Shown piece by piece: positions 36,930 to 48,579 of a stretch of DNA of 64,000 bases. The DNA lies in contig NC_080673.1 of NCBI RefSeq assembly GCF_030445035.2, forward strand, positions 199,080,216 to 199,144,215. The letters run 5' to 3'. How positions within the stretch are numbered: the first letter of the stretch is position 1; the number at the start of each line of letters is the position of its first letter. The position numbers and the translations under genes were made by a program. The notes beneath the pieces were generated by a model that was given only the letters and a program-made list of their open reading frames with translations, was not told the DNA's origin and did not search any database. This DNA comes from Dasypus novemcinctus. Taxonomy: Eukaryota; Chordata; Mammalia; Cingulata; Dasypodidae.

Positions 36930-37260
36930 TTTTTTTTAATTTTATTTTATTTATTCATTTCTCCCCAGTCCTTTGTTGTTTGCACTTGCTGTGTCTGTTC
37001 ATTTTCCTTGTTTCTTTAGGAGGCACCCAGATACGAAACTGGGACCCCCGATGTAGGAGGGAGGCACCTAATTGCTTGAGCCACCTCCACTCCCTGCTTT
37101 GCTGTGTCACTCATATTTTTCTTCTAGGGTCTCTTGTTGCATCAGCTCATTGTGCCTGCCCATAGTGCCAGCTTGCTGTCTTCCACCAATTTGTCTTGGG
37201 TTTGTACCAAACAGATTAAGTCTACCATTTTCTTCACACGATGACCTTTCAAATATTTGA
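36930..37260 (-). mobile_element. DAS SINE, minus orientation
   Basis: A T-rich start at 36930, TGTCTGTTCATTTTCC, GGCACCCAGATACGAAACTGGGACCCCCGATG and CTAATTGCTTGAGCCACCTCC. This is a diverged DAS-related copy with its right edge uncertain. Confidence 0.65.
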
Positions 37261-37693
37261 TATCAGCTCACCCACTCCATCCAGAGGAATCTTTTTCTCC
37301 AGCTTGTTTCCTGTGTACTGCTTTTTGGTGTCCCTGCTCTTTTTCAGATGGCCAACAGCTTATAAATAAATTCAAGTTGTCAGACTGCTTCTTGATCCTC
37401 AAACAGTAAATATTCTTAATATGTCCAATAACCCCTTTACCATTTTGTTTGAATCATTGAAATCTATACTGTGCATTGGAAGGATCCATATTATTCAGCA
37501 CCTGCTGGAATTTGAGTAAGCTCAGTAAGATTGGCTTTGGCAAGGTGGGGACTGCCAAAAGTGAAGCTTCCTCCAAAATAGACCCCAAATATTTTTCACC
37601 ATTCTTACTGTCATCATCATTTCCTAACTAGACTTCTGAAACTGCCTTCTAACTGCTATCCTGATTCCATTCTTGCCCATCTTCCATCCCATC

Positions 37694-38133
37694 TGTGGTG
37701 ACCCAGGGGCCCCCTAAGTCCTCAGCACGTAGCTGCCTGTGTGACCTTGGCATAAGTTAAAGGTTAACAACCCTCCCCAGAAGGAAGAGAATGCCTAGAT
37801 GGTATCATAAATTATAATCTTCCCAAAGTGGTAAATGTCCTTGGTAAACATCCTTCATAATATCACCACACCTCATTTGTAAGCCTCATGTGATCCTAGC
37901 AGGAACTCTGTTCTCATACCCTATGGAATGTGCTTGTTTGGAGAGCACTTATGTACCACCCCTCATTTTTTCATCTCTTTGCAGACCACTAGCTTCATTC
38001 TTTCACAAACCGCCACCAAAGATTCTCTCCTGTCTATAAGTCCCAATAAAGCATATGCCCGACCAAATGCCAGTTGTGTGCTTTGGTCTCACTGCCTCAC
38101 CAACTTGTGCCCTTCAGGAGTTGGGTTGTAACA
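37694..38133 (+). mobile_element. Endogenous retrovirus LTR (putative 5' LTR)
   Basis: 440 bp with TG..CA ends (TGTGGTGACCC ... GGGTTGTAACA). A polyadenylation signal (CCAATAAAGC at about 38043) sits at the expected distance from the end. The next bases, TTTGGTGAGCCATGAGCC, are placed like a tRNA primer-binding site, which favours a 5' LTR with interior to the right. I could not match the site to a tRNA, and no second LTR copy was found in the window. Frame 37928-38131 lies inside. Confidence 0.7.
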
Positions 38134-39985
38134 TTTGGTGAGCCATGAGCCAGGAGACTAAAGACCACCAGCAGTAGCAGGCACGAGCTCAAGAAAAGGA
38201 GAATCTGCAGGTGAAATCCTGGGTTGGCCTATAATGTCCATTTCGGGGTGGTGGGGTGGCTGTCTTCCTGGACAAGTGGGGATGCTGAGAGAATACGGAG
38301 TAGCCCACTTGCTTGACTATCATGGAACTCCGCGTGACTACAGGGACATTTTGAAAACGCTGATGGGAGTAGCAATTAAGTAAGATACAGAAAACATTCC
38401 GGCAGCAACTCTGCAAACCCCTTGCCACCTTGTTGGTAAGCTTGTGGAGCTAATAGAATTAGTTTAACTACCGGAGAAGCAGAAAAACCTAGCAACATTA
38501 GTGTTCTCTGTTCTTTTTCCATGATCATTCTAATTAGATCTGGATGGCCACATTAACAAAATTGGTGCTGTTAAAGTTTAGTAACTTTGAAACAGACAAT
38601 TCTACTAAAAAAAAATAGAAAAGAAATGCTAGTAGCTTTTGAAAGGCTGCAAATAAAAATATATTACAAAACTGAAAGCTCATATACCTGTGTAAACTGT
38701 GGAAGAGTTTAAGTTTAAAGGCGATGTTATTTCAACAATGTTTTAAGTTTTAGTCACTTTTTATTTTGACCAGAATTTTATCAAGGTATAAAAAAGAACT
38801 TTCAGTTTTCAATTAATGTCTTACTCCTGAACTTTGAGTCTAAGTGTACCCCGGAAGAGTAGTAATCCAGAAAATATGTGTTAAATGTCTGTCTGTCTAA
38901 TCTACTAAATTAGTGCTTCACTGCATTTCTACTGCTCAAGTATTCCTAACTGGTTGCTGGTTACTAATAAAAATGTTTCTAAGAATGAGCCTGAATATTA
39001 CAAGCAACACTGATTCCAGAGGAGATCTTAAAAGTAATAAATATTAGAGATGTGAAATGATGGAGAATTTGGAGACAGCCATACCAAAGGAGAGGGAATT
39101 ATGAGGCAAATTGATGATTTATGTTTCTACTGGTGTGTCTCAACTCCTTTTTTGTTCGTCTTTTTGTTCATTATATATTTTCATACTTCTGGATGGTAAT
39201 ATTATATAAAAAATTAACAATGGAAAACTCTTAAAAAACTTCATTCAGATGGCCAAATATTAAATAAATGATTATATTGATTAATGAGTACTAATGAAGT
39301 TCTAATTGAAAAAACCAAACAGGACAAAAAGTCATAAAAATCTGAATGAAGAAACTAGTTAAAGGAAAGAAACTAAAAAAGTTTACCTTGAAATCTTCCA
39401 TAATCTTTCTATAGCTATCCTATTCACAGGGTCTCCTCCTAACCTTAACTGAATTCCAGTAAAACTGGTTTAGGAAACTAAGGGGATGGGCTGGATGTGG
39501 AAAGATAGTGGAGATGTGAGTTTAGCCTAGAAAGGCCTGGAAATTAAATGAAATTAAAATGATAGGGACAGAAAGGATATTACAGAATAAACTTAAAGAT
39601 ATAGGAATATCCGGTACCTGAAAGTAACTGGTTTGTTCCCTGCTGCTAGGATACAAAGGAAATAATTATATGTAAACTAGAAGGTAATGAGATGCAACCC
39701 TCCTTTTGTGCCAGATTCCATTCTTGTGGTTGAGAACATCCTGTTGAAGCAATGAAATATGAAAACCAGCTTCAACCAGTTGGCAAGACCAGCACAGAAG
39801 AAACCCCTGGCCATCCTCACTTCAACTTGCTTAATTAACATAGTAAAATTCCCACCCCAGGGTGGTGTTATCCACTCCTTTTTTGATCATGCAACATATG
39901 TGCAAGGATGACTTCCTGAACATACTAATCATACAATTATATAACCAGCTATGTGTGTTCATCCATATGCACAAAAGCCAATGCA
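38134..39985 (+). mobile_element. Putative ERV internal region, left part
   Basis: Follows the LTR and primer-binding-like site. About 38150-38450 could be degraded gag leader sequence, but no domain is recognised and the frames are broken. Assignment is by position only. From about 38500 the DNA may be unrelated. Confidence 0.35.
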
Positions 39986-39989
39986 TAAT

Positions 39990-40559
39990 TGTAGCAGTTT
40001 GGCATTTTTTATGAATTCCAAAAATAGGTATTGGATTAGGTTTATAAACTGGTCTGTTCCTCTGGGCATGATTAAATTATGATTAGGGCTTTGTTTGGGC
40101 CATATCAGTAGGATGTTGAGTCACCGTCCCTTAGTAGGTGGGACACAGAGAAACCACAGCACAGAGAAGGGAGATTGGAGTTTTGATCCTGGAACCCAGG
40201 AAGTAAACACACAGAGAAGCAGATACATGAGGAAGGAGTGAAGACTCCATTAAATACAGGCAGAGGCCCGGGGAATAGAGGAACTGTTCACCTGATAGTC
40301 TATAGCTGGCTTTGGGAAGCTAGGACAGCAGCTAAGCCCAAAGAGAATCCAGCCCCGGGAAGAAAGGAAATCAGGGAGCCTGAACACTTGCAGACTTGAC
40401 AGTCATTTTGCTCCAACACTTGGCAACAGACTTTGGTGAGGGAAGTAACTTATGCTTTATGGCCTGGTAAGAGTAAGCTTCTGCTCCAATAAATACCATT
40501 TATAAAAGAGAACAGATTTCTGGTATTTTGCATCAGCACCCCTTGGGCTGACTAATAAA
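39990..40559 (+). mobile_element. Solo LTR, family A, TSD ATAAT
   Basis: TGTAGCAGTTTGGCATTTTTTATGAATTCC to GGGCTGACTAATAAA, with ATAAT at 39985-39989 and 40560-40564. Contains TTGCTCCAACACTTGGCAACAG and the AATAAATACCATTTATAAAAG block of the family. Confidence 0.88.
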
Positions 40560-40809
40560 ATAATCAAAGCAAATGATAAGTAGAAACTTCAGTATTTAAG
40601 CAAGAGTGAAACCACAGCACAGGGAGTTCGGTCTGAGTTGCTTTAGACTGACCTTGGCTCCTTGCCTCTGCAGACACAATAATGTAAGCTCTGCCTAACT
40701 CTTGTGTTAAAGATTTTTTCTCTACATCTCCGGTTATCCCCTAAGGCCTAGCTTTGGCGCCTAACAAAAATCTTGTTTTGTATGGTTTGTCCTGTAATTC
40801 CCCAATTAA

Positions 40810-41231
40810 TTTTTTTAAAGATTTACTTATTTTTTATATATTTCTCAACCCTTCCCACCCCCCAGTTGTCTACTTTCTGTGTCCATTCACTGTGTGTTCT
40901 TCTGTGACCGCTTCTATCTTTATCAGCAGCACCCAGAATCTGTGTTTCTTTTTGTTGCGTCAATTTGTTGTGTCAGCTCTCCATGTGTGTGGCGCCATTC
41001 TTGGGCAGGCTGCACTTTCTTTCGCGCTGGGCGGCTTTCCTTATGGGGTGCACTCCTTGCGCGTGGGGCTTTCCTACGCCGGGGGCACCCCTGCATGGCA
41101 TGGCACTCCTTGCACGTATCAGCACTGTGCATGGGCCAGCTCCACATGGGTCAAGGAGGCCTGGGGTTTGAACCACAGACCTCCCATGTGGTAGGCAGAC
41201 GCCCTATCCACTGCGCCAAGTCCTCCGCTTC
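40810..41231 (-). mobile_element. DAS SINE (long subtype) with 10-bp TSD
   Basis: Reads on the plus strand from a T-rich tail through CTGTGTCCATTCACTGTGTG to the complement of a tRNA-like head (GTAGGCAGACGCCCTATCCACTGCGCCAAG). CCCCAATTAA flanks it at 40800-40809 and 41232-41241. Frames 40754-41194 and 40879-41241 (up to 146 codons) are chance frames in it. Confidence 0.92.
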
Positions 41232-43534
41232 CCCCAATTAAATTTTAACAGTTTTTGAGATGACAGTAATAACCCAATTGCCAAATTTTAGAGAGGAAAG
41301 AAAAAGTCCTCGAAAGCTATGGAAAGATTTTTCTAAATTATGATTAAACAAATTAAACAATTATAATATATTTCAGAACTTGGCAGTCAGTATGCTTTTT
41401 AAGGTTATTTACAATTTTAAAATTTTATTAAAGAAAAAAAAGAGGTTTAGTCTCCTATGGAGGAAGGAAGAAAAAAGAACATTTTTTGCATAAACTATAA
41501 TGGTTTCAATTTTATATAGCTTAGGTGTAATCTCCCTAAATTGATAGAATACTAATATAATAAATTAGTGTTAAATGTTAAATCTTTACAATGTTAAAAA
41601 TTCTAAGTTTGTGTTTAATGAAATTAAGGTTTGTACTAAATTAGTGCTATATGTATTAAATCTTTAAGATGATGAAAATTGTAAGTTTTTGGCTAAAGAA
41701 ATTATTGTAAACACCTTTTAAAAATGTTCTTGCTTAAATTGAAATGAATAGTTGTTTGTTTTTTCTTCACAGAACAGAATGAGAGAGATGAGATTTAAAT
41801 GGATGTAGAAAGAAGTAAAAGATTTGTGGAAGTGAATTCACAGCCAACGCTGACTAAAATTTAATGTTTGTTTAAGGGAATGTGCTTTATCCTAAGATAA
41901 GATGGCTGGTTTTCATAAAATCATGGTGGAAATATTTAAGACAAGGCTTGAATGAATATAGTAAGTTGTATTGTAGAGGGTAGTATTAAGTAACAGAATA
42001 TCATTTGTAAAGGTGAAATTTGTCCTGAGATGAAGTCACTAAAATCTATGTGGTTATGGATAGTTATGGGAAATTTGCAAAAGCATTTTCTAAACTGAAG
42101 CATTTAAATGGCTAATTCCAGGAAGGCATTATTAATTAGAAACTTAAATTGATATTAATAACAAAAGTAACTTCATAATAGGGAAACCTGTTGGAGGCCA
42201 CCTCAATCTGGATATTAAAGTGGTGGTAGGGGGATGATAATCTTAATTCCATTGGGAATCTTAGATTTTCATAAATGATGGAGAAAGTAGTTTCTCCTGC
42301 ACTGCTAAAGTAAAATGTCTGTTAAATAATATCATTATAGTAAAGGTGTAAAAGTAAAAAGTAAAGTACTAAAATAGTTCATTTGGTATGTTATATATTG
42401 CATTGCAAGTATTTAGAAAGTGTATAAAAGTTAAATGATAGATTTCAATATCATCAAACTCTCTTGGGCATTCAAACCAGGCCTTCAGTACACTGCATGG
42501 TGCCTCTCAATTTGAGTTATTGGCTAGGTTGGTCACTGAACCCTAAAATAATTTTAACAAAGATCTACCACGTCTCTGTATATGGCTCCTGAATTGGATG
42601 GAAATTACGTTGCAGTTTCAGACTCCTGCAGAAGCTGGAAATGGCTTGATATGGCCAGATTTACAATGGACATTGCCTCCACATAGCTCTGCTTCACAGC
42701 ACTGAAGGGTGCTATGCACAAGGCCTGTGAAACATTGGCGCTTCCCTCTAAGTACCAGTGGTGCTGCAGCATGCTGGCTGTGTGAAGGGCATACCAAGTG
42801 GAGCATTAATTACCAGAGTACTGTGAGTAGAACTTAAACAGACACAGTTGGCATTATGGCCTGCTCCCATGGAAAGACAACATGTATGGCATTGCAAACC
42901 TGGAACTTAGATCTATTTACTGTAGCTCGAATTGATTAATGCATTGATTAGTATTAAGTACTGTACCAATATACTGGGTGAATATGATAATATCCCTTCT
43001 AGATCATATGCAGAAGGATATTGAACACGTAAATTTAATCCATTTTCTAAGTAACTAATGAACCTGACCATAAGATATTTAATGACTCTCTTAAGTATTG
43101 TCTTTACTTGCCATATGCTTATCTTGTTGTTCCTATTTGTTTTTTGTGAGTTTATGTCTAGGGCAGTTTATGTCTAGTGCAGTTTATGTCTATGCCTCTC
43201 CTAGCTGTCCAAGGCATAACCACTGCTGTGGGAGTTGGGGGTGGAAGTTTCCTAGACCACATTTGAAACTACAAGATCAAGCCCATCAGCTTTGGAAGGA
43301 TGTCACCCCTGGAGGCAGTGGCTTTTCTCATTCCCATGGTCCAGTATGTCATGGCTGGCCACCTCTTTGGGGCTGCATATCACTATTTTCTTTATTCTTT
43401 TAGTAAGATCATGTGGCTTCAAAATTAGGTTTATTTCTTCCAGAATCAGTGCCTTCAAAACAAGATATTTGTCATGCAGGGATTTCATCCAGTTCCAACT
43501 ATGGTGCCAGATTCACCTTCCCTCATCCTCAATA
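41232..43534 (+). mobile_element. Unresolved, possibly ERV internal
   Basis: Mostly AT-rich with no clear domain. 42450-43535 has more balanced composition and broken frames that are worth comparing with ERV pol/env, but I could not recognise any conserved motif. Frame 43098-43403 has no family resemblance. Confidence 0.3.
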
Positions 43535-43549
43535 GAATAGCCAGAATTT

Positions 43550-44470
43550 TTTTTTTTTTTTGGTTTGGCTTTTATTTATTTTTTTTTTAATTGACTTTGT
43601 AATAATATTACATTAAAAATATATATGTGAGGTCCCATTCAACCCCACCCCCCCCGCCCCCCCTCTCCCCCCCCCCCCAACAACACTCGTTCCCATCATC
43701 ATGACACATCCTTTGGATTTGGTAAGTACATCTTTGGGCACCTCTGCACCTCATAGACAATGGTTCACATCATGGCCCATACTCTCCTCCATTCCATCCA
43801 GTGGGCCCTGTGAGGATTTACAATGTCCGGTGATTACCTCTGAAGCACCATCCAGGGCAGCTCCATGTCCCAAAGATGCCTCCACCTCTCATCTCTTCCT
43901 GCCTTTCCCCATACCCATCGTCCACCATGTCCACTTTTCCCAATCCAATGCCACCTCTTCTATATGGACATTGGATTGGTTGTGTCCATTGCACCTCTAT
44001 GTCAAGAGGAGGCTCAGATTCCACATGGATGCTGGATGCAATCCTCCCATTTTCAGTTGTAATCACTCTAGGCTCCATGGTGTGGTGGTTGTCCTTCTTC
44101 AACTCCATCTTAGCTGAGTGTGGTAAGTCCAATAGATCAGATTGTAGGTGCTGGAGTCTGTTGAGGCTCAGGACCTGGCTATCACATTGTCAGTCCAGAG
44201 ATTCAAATCCCCTAAATATATCTTAAACCCCAACATTAACTGCACCTCCAGCACATTAGCATGAAAGTCTTATGAAGGGAGATCCCATCTGAGTCCAGAT
44301 TCATCACACATAAACACCAGTTCCAAAGAGGGGCCATCTGTCCTGGTAGTTAACCCCATCGGCCATGACCATAACTCCCATGGGTCTCTTTAGCCCTCAA
44401 AGGAACCAATATCTGGGGGTTGTATCTGCTTTATCTGTCTCTCTGACTCTGCTCAGTTGTGCATGAGGGC
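43550..44470 (-). mobile_element. Young L1, 5'-truncated, perfect 15-bp TSD
   Basis: GAATAGCCAGAATTT at 43535-43549 is repeated exactly at 44471-44485. Between them lies an L1 3' UTR on the minus strand, opening with a T run (the poly-A tail) and CATTAAAAATATATATGTGAGG. The low divergence of the TSD supports a recent insertion. Frames at 43701-44226 on both strands are part of it. Confidence 0.93.
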
Positions 44471-44485
44471 GAATAGCCAGAATTT

Positions 44486-45545
44486 GACACCTCATCAGGT
44501 AGGGTCTTCTGCCCCTAACCAGCAGGAAGAAGCTATGGAAGAATGGTCACTGCCCTTCAGTTCTCCCTCAAGAATAAGGTGTGAACTCTCTGAAGAGGGA
44601 GTTGAAATACGTTAGTAAAGGAAAGAAGGAAGGCAGCTGGTCAGAATAAAGCCCTCAAAGACTCTGGCCACAAGGTCCAGTCTGAAAGTCCTAGACTCAA
44701 AAAAAGTCCTGGATAACTTCAAACAGGAAGGACTCCCCATTGGTACCCTGAAAACTGAGAGGTAAAAAAGCAACCAATCAAGAGCAAATACCTGGGAACC
44801 TATTGTGTCTCTGTGGACTCTCCTTAAGCTTAAACTCATTTTTGAGGTCACTGTAGAAAATCCAGGGAATGTGGAAAGGAAAATATATGGTATAGGAATC
44901 CTCCTCATAGGACTCCCCTACCTGCTACTTTGTTATCTATGAATGAAAATGTTGTTTGTATACTATTAGACCATCATGATCTGCCACTTATTATTCCCCA
45001 TAAACATCTTTCTTTTTGCTCATAATGCCCTAGCCAATACCTTCTACAGTGGGCTTTGACAGTACCCCATGCCTACAATCAAACTCAATACTGAGTTTGC
45101 ATATTTACTACTTTGCATGCTACTTGCCTTCCTTGGACCATAACTCCTGCACATTGGACAGCATGGAACACCTTGCTGGCATGATAGAATATGACTCCTC
45201 AATAAGTTTGGAACAAGACCTTCTCATTTAAGACTGAAATTCAGCTACCACCTTTCAATGAGACTTGCAATTATATTTTTTCCTTGTAAGGAAACAGGTG
45301 AATAAGCCTAAGCCTTTATTAGGATATGCTGTATATAATAGTTTAGGATGGTTAATGAGTCTGTCACTCTAGATTGCATCACTCCTGTCTGTGTGGAACA
45401 ATGAGAAAGAATCTGTGAGTAGGGAGGTTACCCTCTGAGTTGTGTAGTTTTACTATCAAAGCTAGATATAGGGTAAAGTGCACCCCCTGGTGACTCTACC
45501 CACTGACTGTTTTCTGTGCCAGGTGGTGCTGCAATTGTCACACAT
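44486..45545 (+). mobile_element. ERV-like internal fragment
   Basis: About 44785-45020 is similar base by base to 50440-50680. Both read TCTNTGTGGANNCTCCTTA, then GTCACNGTANAAAANNC and CCTCCTCATANNACTCCCCTANCTG. At 50 kb that stretch follows retroviral integrase sequence, so this should be pol or just downstream of it. The frames are broken by stops and shifts. Whether it belongs with the LTR at 37694 is unproven. Confidence 0.5.
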
Positions 45546-45566
45546 ACACATACACACACACACACA
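45541..45566. repeat. (CA)n microsatellite
   Basis: CACATACACATACACACACACACACAC, a short CA run directly abutting a 47-bp tandem duplication. Confidence 0.9.
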
Positions 45567-45654
45567 CCTCAGAACCTTGGGTTAACTAGAAAGTGATATT
45601 GACAAGATATTGACCTCAGAACCTTGGGTTAACTAGAAAGTGATATTGACAAGA
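45567..45654. repeat. 47-bp tandem duplication
   Basis: CCTCAGAACCTTGGGTTAAC begins at 45567 and again at 45614. The first about 40 bases of the unit are identical in both copies, ending GACAAGA. Confidence 0.95.
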
Positions 45655-47228
45655 CTTCTTTAAAGTCCTGAGGAGGTAAGATTAAAGAATCTGGTGTGGA
45701 ACAAACAAGTTCAAGAACTTCAGAGGTCTAAATTCATGAAATCGGGGTGTATACTGAAGCATTTCCTTCACTCTGAACCTTCTTCCAGGGTCCAGAGGGC
45801 CTCTTAAATATGTCATATCAAGTGGAGAAGAAACACCAGAATTATTGCCTTCCTGTATTCTCTGTCCCTTGACATTACAGAAGATCCTGAAGATTTGACA
45901 ACTTTGTCCTCTAACCAATGACAAGATGCCTGAACCTCTTTGGAAGACATCTGACAGACAGGGAGTATCTGTTAACACAGACACAGACAATTCCTAAACA
46001 GCAAGCCTGGGGCCTGGCCCAGGGGCAGCCTGAACTCAAACAAACCAATTCCCAAAGTGTTCCACCAGAGTGGGAAATGGCTTGCTAAATGCTACCTTAT
46101 GCTCCATACCATATGGCTCCCACATGCCCTTCCTGGCTGGAGTTTTAATTTACAAATGAGATGCACTGCCACAATTATGTTTTACTTCATTTTATATGTC
46201 CTGCTGTGGGAACTTAGAAGTTCGTGGTAGTTAAATGTCTACTTTTTGACTGGTGGGGAAGTTTCCACACATACTGTCCCTCTATTTTCTCAATATATAG
46301 CAGGGGAATCCCAGGATTTCAGCATCTCCAACAGATGGTATCACAAGGGCACCAGCCATTAAATGAGGAAGCAAATTTGTAGTGGGAGAAAGGGAGCATT
46401 TGGGGTCTTGTGATGCCCCATTTGACCTCTTACTAGCTGTATGTGTTCCAGTCACTCTTTCTGTTCTTCAAGTCTAAGTTCCCCATCTATGAAAGGAGAA
46501 AACCACATACAGCAGAAGTAAACTTCAGTAAGATAAGAGATGTCAATGTGTTTTATTGACATGTATTCCAAGCTCTACCCTTTGATATCTTTATGCTTAT
46601 AGAGCAAACCGGACCTACTGGGCCTATGAGGCCCAGAGATGACTTCTCTCTGGCACTCAAAAAAAAAAATCCAAAGTTTGATAACCAGAGAATGATACAG
46701 CTTTTGTTTTAATTTCAACCTCCTTAAAAGAATGGAAGATTTGGCAGTGTGGGAAACATTTTTCACATAGCCAAAACTTGCTGGAGCTAAAGCATACCTT
46801 TAGCAAGGGTCTTTGGGTCAGTAATTTCTTAAAATTTTAAGTGCATGTGAGTCACTTGGACATTTTTCTTAAACACAGATTCTGATTCAGTAGATTTGGA
46901 ATGAGACCCAAGTTTCTGTATTTCTAAAAATTTCCCAGTATATTGATGCAGCTTGAAGTGCAGCCCAATTTAAGTAGGAAGGACTTGAGTTGTCCAACAC
47001 TCTGCATCTCTTCCTTTTCATCCCCTCTCTGTTGTATTCCAACCCTGATTCCAAACAACACGTGTCATGAATCATTGCACTTGCTCTACTCTTTCTTTTA
47101 TTAAGTATGTATTTCCCTATACTTAGCTAGTTTCACTCATTTGTTACCTGCCAACCTAAGAATACATTTTAATATTTAACCCAGATTTGAAGGATGTTTG
47201 GTGACACTAGCCTGCTTGAATAAGGCAA
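45655..47228. other. No recognised gene
   Basis: A possible MIR-like piece lies at about 46400-46510 (TGACCTCTTACTAGCTGTATG, CCCCATCTATGAAAGG). The rest is unassigned. Part of it (to about 46300) could be ERV-derived. Confidence 0.4.
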
Positions 47229-47232
47229 AGTC

Positions 47233-47812
47233 TGTCTTAGTTTGCCTCAGGGCTGCTGATGGAAAGTACCAGAAACAGGTTGGTTTTATAATCGGAATTT
47301 TATTAGGGGGAAATGGTTAGTTCAGAGGCTGTGAAATGACCAAATCAAAGCACCATCAGAGATGCTTTCTCACCAAAGTCAGCTACTGGTGACTCTGATA
47401 TCCTGCCTACCCTGCCACGTGGCAAAGCAAGATGGTGACCACATTCTGCTGAGGTTCATGATTGCCTCCCAAACTCTCCCAGAGCTGCTCCATGGGCCCA
47501 ACTTCCTGAGGTCTTTGTGCTTCTGCTTCTGGTGCTAGTGATCCTTGTGTCCTCTCTCATACATAGCCAGATCAAAACCATAGTTCTCTTCTTCTATGTG
47601 TCTCTTCCTCTGTGTCTCTGTTTATATAAGTCCCCAGTAAGAGGGTAGAGATCCAAACTGAGTCATGCTTCACTGACATAGTCCAATCAAAAGCAATCTA
47701 ATAAAGGTTCCTTAATAGAATGTAATGTAATCAAAGGGCCCCACATTCACAGAAATGGATTAGTTGAAGAAAATATTACTTACCTGGGATTCACAAAATA
47801 ACAACTGTCACA
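47233..47812 (-). mobile_element. Solo LTR, family B, perfect 5-bp TSD
   Basis: Plus strand from TGTCTTAGTTTGCCTCAGG to AATAACAACTGTCACA, flanked by AAGTC at 47228-47232 and 47813-47817. This copy defines family B ends and size (580 bp). Confidence 0.9.
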
Positions 47813-47817
47813 AAGTC

Positions 47818-48579
47818 CAACCACAACAAAGGAATCTTCAATTATTTTTAATGGAAGGAATTTTGAGTGTACAAGCAATGGCTGATGGTGAGTTAACTCA
47901 GAGATTAGCGATAGCAGGTAGCCACTTGAGCTCTGAGGTTATAGGAAGAAATGAAAGGACACTATCACCAGAATACAAAGCCCTTAGTCCTCTAACAGAC
48001 GCTAGGACCCTGGCAGGCCTGACTGGCAAAATTAGATTCATAGAGAAGATGCAGCTGCTACCAGGATGTCGCTTGCAGCAGACAAGAGGGATAACTGGTA
48101 CCCTACATTCTCCTTTGCCAGGCCATCAATCTCCCATTTGTGCCTCCATGGCATATATTCAACTTGAATCTAAATGTCATGGGAGCCAGAAAAATGCAGC
48201 CTACAGGAGTTAGGATCATCTGCAATATGAAGCAGAAAAGAGGTTAAAAATCAATCTGAAGGGAGAGTGCTAGACCATATTCTTTACCCAAAGGATATGA
48301 ACATCTTGACTGTTTTCAAGTGTAAGGAAGACCTTTAACTTGATTTTCTAAAAGACAAAATATTTTCCCATACTTCTATAAAAATGAAGGGATAGAGGGG
48401 AAAAGGGTGGCCTTGGGTCCCACCAGCTCTGAGAAATCCAGAGCAAAGCAAGTACAACCTGAGGCAGAGTGCCTCTGATCCACCCTGCACTTGCTCCCTC
48501 ACCACTGTCACCAGAAGAGTAAATTCAAGAGCACAGTGCAAATAAAGCCAGTTACATAAAAAGGTTTAAAATTACAGCA
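47818..48579. other. No gene; a 149-codon frame of unclear origin
   Basis: A plus frame at 47764-48213 starts inside the LTR's last 50 bases and shows no recognisable domain. The text CATGGGAGCCAGAAAAATGCAGCC suggests an old interspersed repeat. Not called as a gene. Confidence 0.45.

Noticed and set aside
40754..41241. Cys/Gly-rich frames of 120-146 codons
   Set aside because: They lie in a minus-strand DAS SINE with a TSD; the same frames recur at 55675-56100 in another SINE copy.
45541..45654. CRISPR-like or other regular array
   Set aside because: Only two direct copies without spacers, beside a CA microsatellite, in a mammalian sequence.
47764..48213. A 149-codon plus frame as a novel gene
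   Set aside because: It starts inside a solo LTR, shows no domain or signal, and the DNA looks like an old interspersed repeat.
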